A DNA stretch of 64,000 nt from Musa acuminata AAA Group. Its lineage: Eukaryota > Streptophyta > Magnoliopsida > Zingiberales > Musaceae. The stretch covers positions 7,213,501-7,277,500 of the forward strand of contig NC_088340.1 of the NCBI RefSeq assembly GCF_036884655.1. Direction: 5' to 3'. Numbering within the stretch: position 1 is the stretch's first letter; each line of letters begins with the position of its first letter. A program made the position numbers and the translations under genes. Of the stretch, positions 24,577 to 38,161 are shown piece by piece. Under the pieces are notes generated by a model. It was not told the origin of the DNA, made no database searches, and saw nothing but the letters and a program-made list of their open reading frames with translations.

Positions 24577-27242
24577 ATATCGTTAATCAAGCATGTAGCC
24601 CAACTGGTTAACCCATTGGTTCGACTAGTGACCCAAGGATCGGTTGGGTCATTGCCTGGTCTTGGCATATAACTATATCAGGTGCTATTGTCCAACTTTT
24701 GGAAATATCTTAAACATGGACGTAGGCAACTCAATAACAGTCTTAAGACCTCTACAGCAGGTTAGCTTTATATTAGGTTCAGACCACTAAACCGGTCACA
24801 CATGAGCACATGCATTATATATTTGGACCACATTTTTAGGCATATGTGACTACAGTGCAAATTTTCACCGGGTAAGGGTAATACAGTGTGGTTATGGACA
24901 GCATCAGCATAAGCGAGCATTTATTTTTTCTTTTTTATTTGTGTTGGTTGGAAACAGCATTTCTTTTTCTTCAACATGTTCTGTTCTTTTGCATGTTTTT
25001 TGTGTTAAAAATAATATCACCTTATTTATTACGAAGGTTGTTTAAATATCTTTCTTCCAACTGGATGATAAGATTATCGTATTTACTGGCTGATGCTTTT
25101 CTGTTCATGACATTGAAGTGTCTTAACCTGGTGTCTTGGTTCAGATTCTTGATTATCTCGAACAATCTTCTGATAGTGACTCAGCGTCGCCTATGCAGTA
25201 TTTGACTAGTAGATCAAGGTAGCAAAACATATTTACAGATTTTAGGAAGTTAGCATACAAAGTTTTGGCAATCTGATTATGGTTTTCTGATAATGCAGTC
25301 GAAAGACACTGATCTATCTTGTTCTTACACTAAGCCACATGTATCCAGATTATGATTTCAGGTATTTATGCTTCTTTGCATACCATTTATTAAAGTTATC
25401 ATAAAAAATGGAAGAAAGGATCTTGGGTAATGTCATTGTCAGCTTGTCCAATGAGGAAGCGACATGACACCCCGCTTAATATCTTTTCTCTCCAGAATTG
25501 GGAGTGTTGTCAAGTGGTCCGACAAACGGTGGAAACCGTTGCTCTGTGAGCTGAGAGTTCAAGTCTCTCCATTTCCCTCTAAAATTGTGGTTACCTTTAT
25601 ACTTGTTGCTCGTATGAAGTTCTTTGATCTCACTTTCCCTTAATGCCTTATGGGATGGTGAGACATGTTTAGATTTATGTAACATTCTATTATTAATGTT
25701 TGTCAATCTAGCAGTGCTGTCCGATCCCATCTCTATTTCAGAGAGGAAGAATGGGATAGTTTCAAGCAAATATTTGAGACCTACTTGTTTGAAGCTGTAA
25801 GAGTATGTTCCTGTTCCTAAGCTCTTGTTTTGTCAAGTGGAACTGATAATTATTGTTTACCATTAAATTTTTGTTAGCACTTGCTAATGGATGCTCTGAA
25901 TCTCATGTCGCCTGTTGTGTAACTACATCTATATCTTTCATATTGATATAACCTGGTAATTTGCATCATATGTCTACTTAGAGTGACAGTGGTGGCATTA
26001 TTTAAATGTTTTTCTTACATAGTGTAACTTGATAATTTTGCATCACTTGTCTATCTAGAGTGTCGAGAATGGGATTGTCTAGCCAGCAAGTGACGGTAAT
26101 TTTATTATATGGTCTTTGCCCATTTTGATAACCATGCTTCAAATGCTCTTAAAATGTGGCAGAAATATCACTGTCATTCTTATACCTTCATATAGTTTGA
26201 AATTGAAGATATATGAATTCATTGAGGATATATGAACTCGACTTCTTAGGTAATTGTTTTGCTTTTTGAACACTTAATCTTCATGTTTTGTTTGACCGAA
26301 ATTATTGCATCTGTGACGTTGTGATGTAATCAAGTAATACTGTTGCCTATTCTCAGTCTTTTCTGGTTCTGGAGGAGGTCTAGCATAGGATGATTTCGTT
26401 GTTACCTTGATTCTCAGGCTTTGGTTATGTATGGTGAACCTGTACATGATTCTGGAATGATAAAATAATTCCTTAGATTGAAAGTTTTTTTTTTCTTTCT
26501 TCCACAGCTTGTTCTTTTTTGAACTTAAATCAATTTTGATCTAGAAGTCAAATTTGATTGTGATTTCAAAGGTAACTTTGTTTGCTATCTGTCTGTATGA
26601 AATATTTTGATGTCAGGAATGGACTATTGTGAATGGGGAAAGTTCCTTCATGGATAGCATGACAAATGCCATAGATGAGGTTAGTCATTCAGTCATCGGG
26701 AGGTTTGATGTTGATGATTAAGGTCAAGTGTTAATATGTTCTCTCTATACAGGTTGTGAAACTAAAGGATTGTGAAATCTACAGCTACAACCCAGACTTT
26801 GAAGGCGACCTGTCTTTGGAAAAAGGAGCCATGTAATATATTCTCTTAATGATACTCAACTAGTCATGTATTTTAGCACCGTTAACATGCATTTAGTGTG
26901 GTGCAGATGGTCGTTCAACTTCTTTTTCTATAATAAGAAGCTGAAGCGTGTCATCAGCTTCAGATGCTGTTGTTTTAGGTGGGTCCTAGTGTTCTTTGCA
27001 TAGAGTGAGGCATAATATCTGTTATATTGTACCAATGTTCCTCTATGCTATTATCAAATTATCAAAATAAGTCCATTGGTTGAAAATCCTAGCTATATAT
27101 CTGTCATTTCTGCAGTGCCATCAAATGACTTAAATTCCATGTTATGTGCAGCAACCTTGCTGCAGAGGGCTTCCTAGGTGATGAGATGGTGAAAGAGGAG
27201 GAAGAGGAAGAGGAAGACTACTTGGTCGGCATGGACATGTGA
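23680..27242 (+). CDS. MAF1: MAF1, repressor of RNA polymerase III
   Basis: Ten coding exons give 227 aa: 23680-23711, 23838-23908, 23996-24045, 25145-25218, 25299-25361, 25715-25802, 26617-26679, 26753-26832, 26907-26978, 27152-27242. Reading phase is kept at every join. The protein opens MKFLEYTPLDRINLFLNHL and contains the MAF1 blocks CKQTGTDRKLSFSLEQEILD, YLTSRSSRKTLIYLVLTLSH, MYPDYDFSAVRSHLYF, SFKQIFETYLFEAV, CEIYSYNPDFEGD and WSFNFFFYNKKLKRVISFRC. It ends in an acidic tail (EEEEEEED). MAF1 is a nutrient- and stress-regulated global repressor of Pol III transcription of tRNA and 5S rRNA genes. Its length matches plant MAF1 proteins (about 220-230 aa). Intron 3 (24046-25144) holds a TA tract, and intron 5 holds a tRNA-like segment. 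Confidence 0.96.
24531..24573. repeat. (TA)n microsatellite in MAF1 intron 3
   Basis: About 43 bp of TA dinucleotides. Confidence 0.97.
25500..25578 (+). other. tRNA-like or SINE-like segment in MAF1 intron 5
   Basis: GAGAG-TTCAAGT-CTCTC is a complete T-arm with a B-box-like loop. Upstream are an AACGG/CCGTT stem around TGGAAA (anticodon-arm-like), a short CTC-TGT-GAG variable-arm-like hairpin, and a weak A-box-like region (AAGTGGTCCGAC). The acceptor stem is imperfect (GGGA against TCCC). It looks like a decayed tRNA-Ser-class pseudogene or a tRNA-derived SINE head, not a functional tRNA. Confidence 0.35.
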
Positions 27243-27249
27243 CTGATGG

Positions 27250-28770
27250 CATGCAATGTAGATAACAATGACTAGAGATCTGTACTGTATGATATGCTTA
27301 GGCATGATGGAAGGGTTAATTTGGTAGTTCTAGTTAAACTGTCTTGTACAGTATGTCTGTCTATGAAATATAGCTAATTGCTCGATGCACTAGGCTGTAT
27401 AATGTAAGTACTTACTCTCCAAATAGATTTCTCCGTCTCAATGTATTTCCTTTTATCTGCTTCTTGTAAACCCTTGGTAATGAGACTATGAACTTGCCCA
27501 ATTATGAACTTGATATATCTCCTTAGGAAAATTTTCTTTTGTTTTATGAATGCTAAACCTTCAAACCGGTGGTAGAGTAAGCACCCTGGTTTCTATGTGC
27601 AGCGATCATATAATGTGCATGGTCTATGCTTTTGGTTTCTGATACATTTTACATTGGCTGATCTGTGCACTGCTGCTGTTGATGGAGAGAGGAGTAATTC
27701 TTGCATATGGTGCTCTTACTATTTTGTATGATGTTCTGGGTTGCTGCGCATACATATGAGCCAGCCTTACTGATACCAGTTTGTAAAAGCTACCATATTT
27801 TTTGCTTGCCAGGGTAATGTTTAATTATTACTGAGCATGGACATTAGTTTCCTTTTCTTTTTTTTTCCGCTTTTATGACATTTTTTGATTTGACAGACAT
27901 ATTTTGATTCCTGAAGGAACTCATGATCTCGCATTCTGTTTCCATTGGCTGATGTTTCGCCAGATTGAAGCTTGCAATTGTCTACTCCAGATATCCAGAA
28001 GGATATAACAAGTCAATTCAACTCCTAATCAGAGCTCGTCGTTTACTTTTCTTCTGTATTTTAAGCACGACAAAGTAATCTCCCATCCGACGAAGTTGCA
28101 GGTCAACCGCGTCAGCAGCACCTTCCTGACTGCTTCTCTGTCTGTAATTGAATGATGACCAGGTGATGCGTCCAAATCTCCGCACGACGCATGTTTCTTG
28201 GCGTGCGAAAGGGGAGTTCGATCTTCTTCTTGCTTTCTGTCTTCTTCCTCTGGGAAGTTCAATGTGCTGGTGATCTCTGGATTCAGGGATGTGGCCGCGG
28301 CAGGAGGAGTTGGATCGTGATCGAGCTGCTGTGGGGATCGCGGACCCACTGGTGGGGCCGCTTGCGATAGATGAGTTGGGCATGCCTATGATGTCTGTGT
28401 AATGTGGAACGGAACTCGCTTGATGCCGAGTCCAATGATGTGAATCGCGTTGACCCAGCAACGGCTTTCCCCGGTTGAACAGACCTGTTAATCCCGTGGA
28501 ACTTCTCCGCCTGACAAAAACTTGGTCCCCGTAGGGTAGGTTGATGATGATGGCCAATAAATCCTGGCATCCGATGCTGCATAAACTTTTAATCCTTGCA
28601 ATAATCTTTCTTGTCTTCTCGCATCCCAAACAAAGTCGGAACAAAGGCAAAGATCAGCATCACTGTACACAACTAGCTCCCTAAGAAGGTATGAGATCCT
28701 GATCAACTCCTCTGATTGTCGTCTCTCCGGAAGCCAAGAGCCGTAATGGTACTTCATCTTATGACAGGCA
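27250..28770. other. MAF1 3'UTR and upstream region of the first receptor kinase
   Basis: No gene on the plus strand. A 210-codon minus-strand frame at 28018-28650 has no recognisable domain and low-complexity Arg/Ser composition. It is probably a chance frame in the promoter of the receptor kinase. Confidence 0.5.
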
Positions 28771-28775
28771 AGCCG

Positions 28776-31700
28776 ATGAAAGGAGGGCTTCTTCTGTTGC
28801 TGATGTGCTTTGTTTGTGTTCGACATGGTTTCAGCCGCACAGACTCACAAGATGGTAATTCTCTCTTCTTTCTTTGAAGCTGTGAACTGAAACAACTAAA
28901 TTAAATCATGTTTCTTTTCTGCTTTCGCTGATAATACGAGTAAAATTATGTGGATAGCAATCAGCAAATCACTTGTTTCTTTTTCTTTTTCTTCATGCTT
29001 CTTTCAAGGATATATATATATTTATAGATCCGGCTGAAGTTGTAGCTTTTTCCATCCGTTTTCTCATCAACATGTTTTAAGACATTAATAGCATACGGAT
29101 TAGAAGGATAAACTACAGGAAAATTTCCAAGTTAGGAATTATGTGGAGCTTGTATTATTGTGGATGACTTATGACTGCGTTAAATGGACAGTTTCTGCTC
29201 TCAAAGCTCTGTCTAATCAATGGAAGAACACACCTCCGAGCTGGAGGCGTTCAGATGACCCCTGTGATCAGTGGGATGGAGTCAACTGCACAGGTTCGAG
29301 GGTGAAGGAGCTGTGAGTTCTCAATTTTCTTTACATTTGTTTTATATATTCCCTGAACTACTACTTCATTTGTGGCCTTGATGTTGACCAATTCCTGATT
29401 TCCAGGAAGCTATTCAGCATGAATATTGAGGGCAGATTGAGTGGTGATATACAGAACCTTACCGAGCTGACACTCTTGTAAGTGTCACACGTCGAATTGT
29501 AATTCTGTTATATGTCTGGCAGTAGTTCCCATCCGTGGAGGATAAAAATGCTAATGCTGTTTGATTTCCTCTAGTCTCTAAATTAAGCTTGTTGACATAT
29601 ACTACTCACAGAATTATTCAATCTTGATTTATGTTTTAGAACTTAGACACAAATAAGATTTGTTTATGCAAGCCATATCCAGTCATGGGGCAATTCAACT
29701 GTTTATGTGTGATATGATTTTGACATCTATATATGCAGGGATCTTTCATCCAACAAAAATCTGGGAGGTCCACTCCCACGAAGCATTGGGAACTTGAAAC
29801 AGCTTCAAACCTTGTAAGTACTGTAGGATACTTTCTGCTAATCTCATTCATATCCCTTCTAATATCGAGTGGACCATGCAATCAGCATAACCTTGATTGT
29901 CTTTGCATTATTTATAGGAGACTGATTGGTTGCAGCTTCAGCGGTAGTATCCCAGTTGAAGTGGGCAATCTGCTTAATCTCAAGATCTTGTAAGGATTGT
30001 GATCTTTGTAATCTTTCTATTTTTGTGTTCTTGATCTTCCAAATATAAAATGAAGTTAATTGTTCTCTTTAACATCTGTTCTAGGTCTTTGAACTCGAAC
30101 CAGTTCAATGGTACAATACCAGGATCTCTGGGTAGGCTCTCCAATATTGAATGGCTGGATCTGGCGGAGAATCAGTTGACTGGTATTATCCCGACTTCAT
30201 CAAATGGGGCTTCAGGATTGGACCAGCTTGTGAACAATCTGCATTTGTAAGCCTCTCTGGTTCTTGGATTTTCCATATTGATAAACAGATCACTGCAGTC
30301 TGCAGTGGATCTGAATATGAATATTGATTTGTCCACTTTGCTTGACAGCCATTTGAACCTAAACCACTTATCAGGCCCAATTCCAAGTGATCTTTTCAGA
30401 TCCAACATGAAAGTTATACATATGTAAGCAGCAACATTTCCACAATTTGCTCCCGCCTGTTGCCGCTACATTTCTCTCCTAACAATTGTTTCTCTTCAGG
30501 CTTCTTGACCATAACAACTTTTCTGGGAAAATTCCAGAGTCGATAGGTCTTGCCCAGTCACTTCAAGTCCTGTGAGTGATCATTGACCAGATACCCTATT
30601 TATCTGTGCTCCATCCATTAGTAAAATATTTATTAATTATTTACATCTCACCGATATGATTTGCTTGCATTTTGTCAGTCGTCTAGATGCAAATTCTCTG
30701 AACGAATCTATTCCTTCTAGTATCAACAACCTTACAAGGCTCAATGTTCTGTAAGTGGTCGATAAATATAGCAGTAATTGGCACTTCAATGAATTTAATA
30801 CTATGGTCACAAATTCTTTTATGTTAGATTCACAAATTCTTCATTTCCATTGCTTATAGAAACTTAGGTAACAACAAGCTGACCGGATTGATGCCAAATC
30901 TGACTGGGATGACCGCCCTCAATTATCTGTAAGAATATCTACTTTATTGACTATGCAGGAATTTCGATGCTGTCACTTTTTAGTAAAACTAAACATCGTA
31001 CTTGCATGATGTTATCCTCAGGAATTTAAGCAACAACTTATTTGATCCATCAGAAGCTCCAGCATGGCTATCAGATGTACAAAATCTCACAACTTTGTAA
31101 GTTCACTAACTTCTGAAGCATTGACTATTACATATTTTCATGAGCTAGCAGTTTAAGCGAAGAATCACTTGGTGCCATCAGAATTATAGAGTCTGGGAAG
31201 CTTCATGGGGAAGTGCCACAAACACTATTTAGCTTACCTTACTTGCAAGAAGTGTAAGACTTTTCATGATTCATAAAATGTTTAAGAAGCTCACTGCCTG
31301 CATAACTTACTGGAACTATCTCTTTTGCTGTAATCAATTTACAGGAGGCTTAACGACAATGCATTCAATGGCACTCTCAACATGGGCAGCAACATCAGTC
31401 AGCAACTGAAGATGGTGAATTTTCAAAATAATAATTTAATCTCTGTTACACTCTCTTCCAACTACAACAAAACTATAATGTAAGCGCATCTCTATGTCCC
31501 AGTCTAAATATGAGGAAGACAAAAGGGTATCTTCTTTCCTCAAGGCCTTGTCCAACTAATAAATCTCTTCATACCTAATGCAGACTTGTTGGAAATCCAG
31601 TTTGCAGTAATCGTTATCTGCAGGAAACGGAATTTTGCGGTCAGGAACAAGACTCACAATCTTATTCCCCTGAAGTCAGTTGTTCGCACCCGTATGAAGG

Positions 31701-33893
31701 ACCAATTATCTGCAGAGCACCTTCCTTTAGTGACCAAAGTATCGATACATCACAATTGGAGAAAAAAATTTCAACTTTGCTTCACACGTTTCCAGTTCAC
31801 CACTCTCTTCGAAATCATTTCTTCGATGTTAATGCTTATCTGGTAGTAGAGTTGAAGATTTGCCCTCAAAGTGCAAAATACTTCACCAGGAATCAGACAC
31901 TGCAGTGGTTTGACTTGAGTACCCAAAATCTTGACCTCCCATCTATCTATGGACCATGCGTATTCAACCCTGTTACATATACTTTCCAACACAATGGTAT
32001 ATATTCTTAGAATAAGAACTCAGCTCTTTTTACTTCCTATCAAAAGCTAATCAATACATGTCTATTTGGTGCTGTTAAATGACCCACAGTGTCTCCAGCC
32101 TGGATCATTGGAACAGCAGTTGGTTGTGCTGCTGCCGTGTTCATCATCGCAGGGCTGGGAATCTATGCTTTACGACAGAAAAAGCAAGCTAAAACAGCTA
32201 TCGAGCTAAACAATCCTTTTGGTAATGTGACCCCAAAAGAACATTATCGTGTCCATTATTTTTTTTTTTTTGAGATGATGAATAATTCCACTGCATGTTG
32301 GAAAGTACAAGTGACATCTGCATGAGTTCAGTGCTAGGCACAATAATCATGTGTATAGAAGGAAATTATATTAATTTGTATTGCTAATTTGGATGCTTAT
32401 AAATTATGTCTAAGCCCCTGGAAATTTTAAGGCTTTCTGATGATTCCTATTCTCCATATTTAGCATCATGGGGATCAACTGGTGAAGATGCCGGAGATGC
32501 TCCACATCTAAAACTAGCAAGATGTTTTTCTTTGGATGAACTAAGGAAATTCACTGATGGTTTCTCAGTAGATAATGAGATCGGATCAGGGGGCTATGGG
32601 AAGGCAAGAAATCTTATTATAATGTCTTTATAATGAAATTTGTGAGATTGTAGTTTAAGTGCTTTATATCTCTGCAGGTCTACAAAGGCATGCTTTCTGA
32701 TGGACAGATGGTTGCTATCAAGAGATCGCAGAAGGGTTCGATGCAAGGAGGGCTTGAGTTCAAAACAGAGATCGAGATGTTGTCTAGGGTGCATCACAAG
32801 AACCTTGTAGAACTTGTAGGATTTTGCTTTGAAAAGGGGGAACGCACGCTAGTATATGAGTACATTTCTAATGGAACTTTAACCAAGAACTTGTCCGGTA
32901 TAATCTTCAAACACGTTTGATGGAGTTCTTGTTTATCATGATGATTATCACATCTATGACATTAGTAATAATCAACTGTTAACTGCAGGGAGGAGTCATA
33001 TAAAATTGGACTGGAAACAGAGACTCAACATAGCTTTAGATTCGGCTAGAGGTTTAGCTTATCTTCACGAGCTTGCTAAACCTCCAATAATTCACAGGGA
33101 TGTAAAGTCAACCAATATACTTTTGGATGACAATTTGAGTGCTAAAGTCGCAGATTTTGGTCTCTCAACATTAATTCTGGACAGCGATCATGGCCATGTT
33201 TCTACAAACGTCAAGGGAACACTGGTAAGGCTTTTGTCTAGGACAGGATTCGTGATCATAAATCTCCTAGTTAATATGTTTGTGGAATAATATATCATTT
33301 GATTATTTTTATTGAACATTCAGTGTTGCACAACACTATTTTGCTTGTCAAATAATGAAAGGGAGTTGCATTTGTACATTTATCCTTCCTGTTGATCTTT
33401 GCAGGGTTATCTTGATCCCGAGTATTTCATGACACAACAATTGACTACAAAAAGTGATGTTTATAGTTTTGGTGTTGTGATGTTAGAGCTGATAACTGCT
33501 AGGCTGCCAATAGAGAAAGGCAAATATATTGTTCGTGAGGTGAAGATGGCAATGGATAAGAGCGACAAAGAGTACTACGGTCTAAGAGACATAATTGATC
33601 CAGCAATTCTGAATGTTGGATCCCTAATCGGTTTCCAGAGGTTCGTAGAATTGGCTTTGCAATGTCTTGAAGATACATCCGAAGATCGTCCAACAATGAA
33701 TGATATCGTGAAAGAAATTGAGATTTTATTAAAAGACAACAGACTGGAGACAAATTCAATTTCAGCATCTTCATCTGCCACCTATTTTGGGAATGCAAGG
33801 GGTGCATCTGAGCTACCATATGATGAAATGCCCATCAGCAGCGAAGTGAACAGTGGTGTCTATGGCAGTGATAAGTATTTTCTCTCACAATGA
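28776..33893 (+). CDS. LRR receptor-like kinase, subfamily VIII-1 (HPCA1-like), copy 1
   Basis: Nineteen exons give 926 aa: 28776-28854, 29192-29312, 29406-29477, 29739-29813, 29918-29989, 30085-30246, 30349-30423, 30500-30571, 30679-30750, 30860-30928, 31022-31096, 31182-31253, 31345-31479, 31584-31996, 32090-32221, 32464-32603, 32678-32897, 32989-33224, 33405-33893. The signal peptide [15 protein letters not shown] is alone in exon 1. An LRR N-cap ([10 protein letters not shown]) follows, then LRRs mostly one per ~72-bp exon. The extracellular stalk is residues 384-521 and the membrane helix is in exon 15 ([15 protein letters not shown]). The kinase has GSGGYGK ending at 612, Lys627 (VAIK), HRD 721-723, DFG 741-743 and GYLDPEYF, so it is catalytically complete. 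Intron 16 (32604-32677) has a GC donor. Compared with the tandem copy at 38-43 kb, the stalk has lost most of its cysteine cluster. Confidence 0.93.
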
Positions 33894-33899
33894 ATAGAA

Positions 33900-36800
33900 A
33901 CAAATAGTTGGTACTTGTGCCGTCTACCAGTTTGAGGTCTAACTGGATGATTGCTCTTAAGAATCGACTCATATGCACTTAATCCTTCTACTATTCACTT
34001 CATCCTAAATCCATCGTGTTCAGATCTACCTATGCTCACTGTTCAGTCAAAACAATGACTTGGTCATTAGCCTGTGTTTATACAACTCATATAGTGCTAG
34101 GACATCCATTTTGTCCTGTTTTAGCTTTGTATATGGTAATTTTATGAGAGAGACTCTTGCATTCATCTCCATTTCAATGTAGAAAACACTTTTGTAATTG
34201 AAGTAGGAGATTGCGCCAAATGTAACTGTTTTCTTTTGGAGCCTTCATACCGGTTGATGGAATTTTTTATATCTACTCCATATCGGCATGCTTACTGGTA
34301 TTCCATGCAACAATTTTCAAGGATGTTACTCTTTATCAGTATTTAGTAACTTATGTTGTTCATTCTAGTAAAGTTACTCTTTATCATATTCCCCACAATG
34401 TAAAATCCTCATGTGATTGTTTCTCTGAGCTTTATCCAGGAGAATTGTTACAACAGGAGCATCCATATCTTTATCTATAATATCTAGTAAAATCTCTTTA
34501 GGTCTTCCTCTGTCTTTCTTTGCACCATTGATACTAATTATCTCATCTCATCTAATTACAGTATGTATACGTCCTCTTATTACATGCAATACACATACTC
34601 TGATGCATCAACATTTCAATAAAGTTATGAATCTGATGCTCTTACTTACATAGTGCATATGTTATTAATTGCCTGATCTATGAACGAAGTACTTGTGTTT
34701 TTTTTCATTTGTTTTTGCTTTATATTTTTCTATCACTATGTATTTATTTATATGGGTATTTGATGCCCTGGTGAGAATTCAATCTCCAAAGATCACAGAG
34801 ATGATCTTAGCTCCTAAAACCACCCGACAATACTCGATAACTGTTGGTTTAGAAATGACAGAACAAAACTGATGCTTACTAATATGTCAAGAACAAGAAG
34901 TCTTCCCTTGAAAAGATGATATGAAAACCAATTCCTCATGTCATGGCTGTCGTGTGCAGTGGCAAATTACTTCATGGTGTGAACATATAACAAAGTCTTT
35001 GATGTGGAATTGACTTCGATGAGACCGCCCAAAAAGCAGAGTTCATGGCAGTCCCCTTCGTAGTGCGAACAAATTGACGGTTGTTGATGTCCATTTTGAC
35101 TTTAGAAACCTGATGCAGTCGAAAGAAGAACAAAGATGAACATTTCTAAACCAAGCTATGAAATCCTCACGAAAGAGCGAGAGAGATGGAAAGAAGAACA
35201 TCTGAAGCACCTCAAAGAATGGGAAAGAAGAATACTCGTGACAAGTTATGCACTTCCATCTTGGAAAAAGAAGACTAATTAATGACTGAAGCAGTCGAGA
35301 AGCTCCATACTCTGCACCCGAAGCCTCTCTGGTTCTCGATGAGTTCTGCACAAAGATGAACGAATCAACATATTGTCATCTATGATATTGTTCATGAGTT
35401 CTTCAATTTCCCAGTAGGATATGATACTGTTCGAGTGACATCCATATGTTTAATGTTTTTAGCTCGAATACACAGAGTTAGAGGTTTGAAACAAAGAAGA
35501 CAACACACATTGTGAATCGAAGTGACCAAAAATTTTCTTTCATGATTTTGCAGCATGATAAAGTCAAAACTTGACCAAAGTACTTTTGGTGCTTTCAGAA
35601 TACATGGTGTAATGATTGGATGACAAGATTTGTTGGTTGGGTTTGATGTTAAGCTCAATCCCACTTAGTTTAACAAGTATTTTGATATATTGTATGAGAT
35701 TTCTTCTTCCTTGGGGATGTTAGATCTTTTGCAAGTCATTTTATCCGAAAATATATCAACAATTTCGTCGACCAAACCGAGTTGAATAATTTAAACTTTA
35801 AAAACACATGTAATGGCATCGAATTCTTATTTATAAAACGATAAAGAAACACATGATATTACCGAATATATTCTCATGGTGTGAAATATAGTTTTTTATC
35901 GATACAAAATGGCATCGAATAATTGAGTTGATTTATAAGAATAAATTAATCCATTTCCTTTATTTTGGACTTAGGTATTCAGGGCAAGTGATTTAGAGTT
36001 TGATAGGAGAATTGAGTTGGTTTACAATGTATTTTCATGCTTTATAAAAATATTATATAAAGTATTTTCAATCATGCAAAAAAAACAAAAACCAAAAATC
36101 CATGTTTAGAAAATAGCTCAAAAAATTATTTTCGCAAAGAAATTTAACATTTACAACTTCAACCCTCCCTAATGGTGATGTCACCATGTGTGGATTCCCC
36201 TCCAACAGTATCTTTGAGGAGACTCTTGTGGTCTCATTAGTTGACTTCCTCCTTATCTACTAGCGAGGTTAGGTTTCAGTCCAAGTCAGGCTTGACTTAT
36301 TCATCACCCTAATCAGTCTTGGGTCAATCTGATCCACTCACTCACTCATATCTGAGATGGAAAATGTTCATCCTTACACTGCAAACCTGTAGTTTTCAGT
36401 GCTAACTACAATAAGATATAAACTGCATAAGTTGTAATGGCTTTGGTCTAATTATTACTATTATCATTATTATTATTATCATTTTACGCTTTGTAAACTT
36501 TGGAAATAGCATATCTTCCCCTATTTGTGTTGATTAGAATATGATCATCCCATTGACATTTTATTTGTAGAAAAAACATATGATGAGAACGAAGAGACAA
36601 GAGTAAAAGACAAGGCGACGCAGGCCGAGGAGGGTTTAGGGAATCGGTTCACTAACCCAAACCTATTCAAAAAATAAACAAGGACAAAAGTAGTATTTAT
36701 AAAAATAATTACGAGGGGTTTTATCGTGATACGATAAAAACAATGAATATATATAAATAATAAATCTGTCCAAAATCATTAGAAATAGAGGAAAATATAT

Positions 36801-38155
36801 ATTATTCATCTAAATAAAATTTCCTTTATTTTTTTTTTATGTCATTTTGCTGAAAGAGATTGTTATCCTCCCGAACTCAATTCCCGAACCACCACATTTA
36901 AGGACTTGTCGAGACTACTTATCTTGATATTATACCTTCGTCTACTTAATGCATGCCAATCTCATCTCATCCCGGCATTGCATTCCTTCTCCAAGTCTCA
37001 GGCTCTCAATCCTCCTCGCGATTTCTGTGGGCCATCCATGGAATCCAATCCCTCTCTGCAGGACCAGCATTCCTTGCAACTTCTTCATCAGATTGAGACT
37101 GACAATGTTGTCGTTGTTATTTCCTTTCCTTTCGGCTCTCGTCGATTGCTTGAGGCCCAATGCGCGTATAATCTTCCACGAGTAGACTAGTCAAAGAAGT
37201 CTATCATATTATCACCATCCATGTCTTCCCACTCTTGAATGCATGATATCATTTGTTTCAGATTAGATCAATCATTATCTATCATCGGTGTGAGCACTCG
37301 TAGTCATCCAGGATGGATCTTTATGAAGAGAAAAGGATGATTTATCCCTCCCTGGGCATCGTCCCTGCTCACATAATCCAACGACAGCGTCACCTTTGCC
37401 CAACCACACAAAAAAGCTCTATCGATCAGCCTGGGTGGAAGCCGTGTTTGACCTGTCTTCCCTGTCCTGGAGACCAGTGCATTTCGCGCCATGGCCGTAT
37501 CCGAGCCAGCATTTCATGATGGTGTATGCATCTAAACCATATCTTTCTCTCATGGCTGGTCGGGCCCCACTGGTCCGTGAGATCTTTGCCCTCCCCACCT
37601 ACACGCAATAAATGGCTTCAACTACATAGCATGAAACCATCTTCAGCTTGTTGTGTCACGTACGGTGCACAGGCTTGTATCAAGTTGAGCTCGGAAAGTT
37701 CGGTGGGGGGGTCTTCGATCGAGTGCGGAAGAGAGTGGAAGGGAAGGCATGGCATGGAGAGGGTCCACAACCCACACAACCAACCTTCCAACTAGCAACA
37801 GTTGCAGCCGAAGCCGATGCCACCTTAAAGCTTGCGTTGGATGCTCTGTGGAGTCAACGGAATCTTTTGCTTGTTGACATCAATCATGGTGCCGACATCC
37901 TTTTGCCTTCGACCCCAGCGAGAGTCTTCCAAGATCCAAACAAAACCAGAACTTGGTGTGGTAATCCAAGATTGACCGACTTTGAAGTCGATGCACGGCA
38001 CAGTTCTTTGGGAAAAAGCATCTTCACCTTACGATTCATCACGTGTATCACAGGAGAAATGACGAGGTGAACCATGGCAGGCAGCAGCTGCTTCTAATAC
38101 TCGACCAGCGTGCCCTGCAGCGGGTGGAGAGCTTCATCGCTTCTCTAGGCCGCGC
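33900..38155. other. Intergenic region between the two receptor kinases
   Basis: Contains the 3' flank of copy 1 and, from about 36.9 kb, the less AT-rich promoter side of copy 2. Open frames of 60-140 codons (for example 37648-38070 plus) overlap each other on both strands and show no domain. No degenerate third kinase copy was seen. Confidence 0.55.
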
Positions 38156-38161
38156 ACTGAG

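Noticed and set aside
26505..26530. miR396-like string TTCCACAGCTTGTTC
   Set aside because: Only the first 11 bases match, and there is no opposing arm, so it is coincidence within a MAF1 intron.
28018..28650. 210-codon minus-strand open frame before the first receptor kinase
   Set aside because: Arg/Ser/Gln-rich with no recognisable domain, and overlapped by other open frames on the same strand. Treated as a chance frame in promoter DNA.
36906..38070. Overlapping 60-140 codon frames upstream of receptor kinase copy 2
   Set aside because: Frames occur on both strands in the same DNA, with no conserved motif and no join to the kinase. They fit GC-richer promoter sequence.
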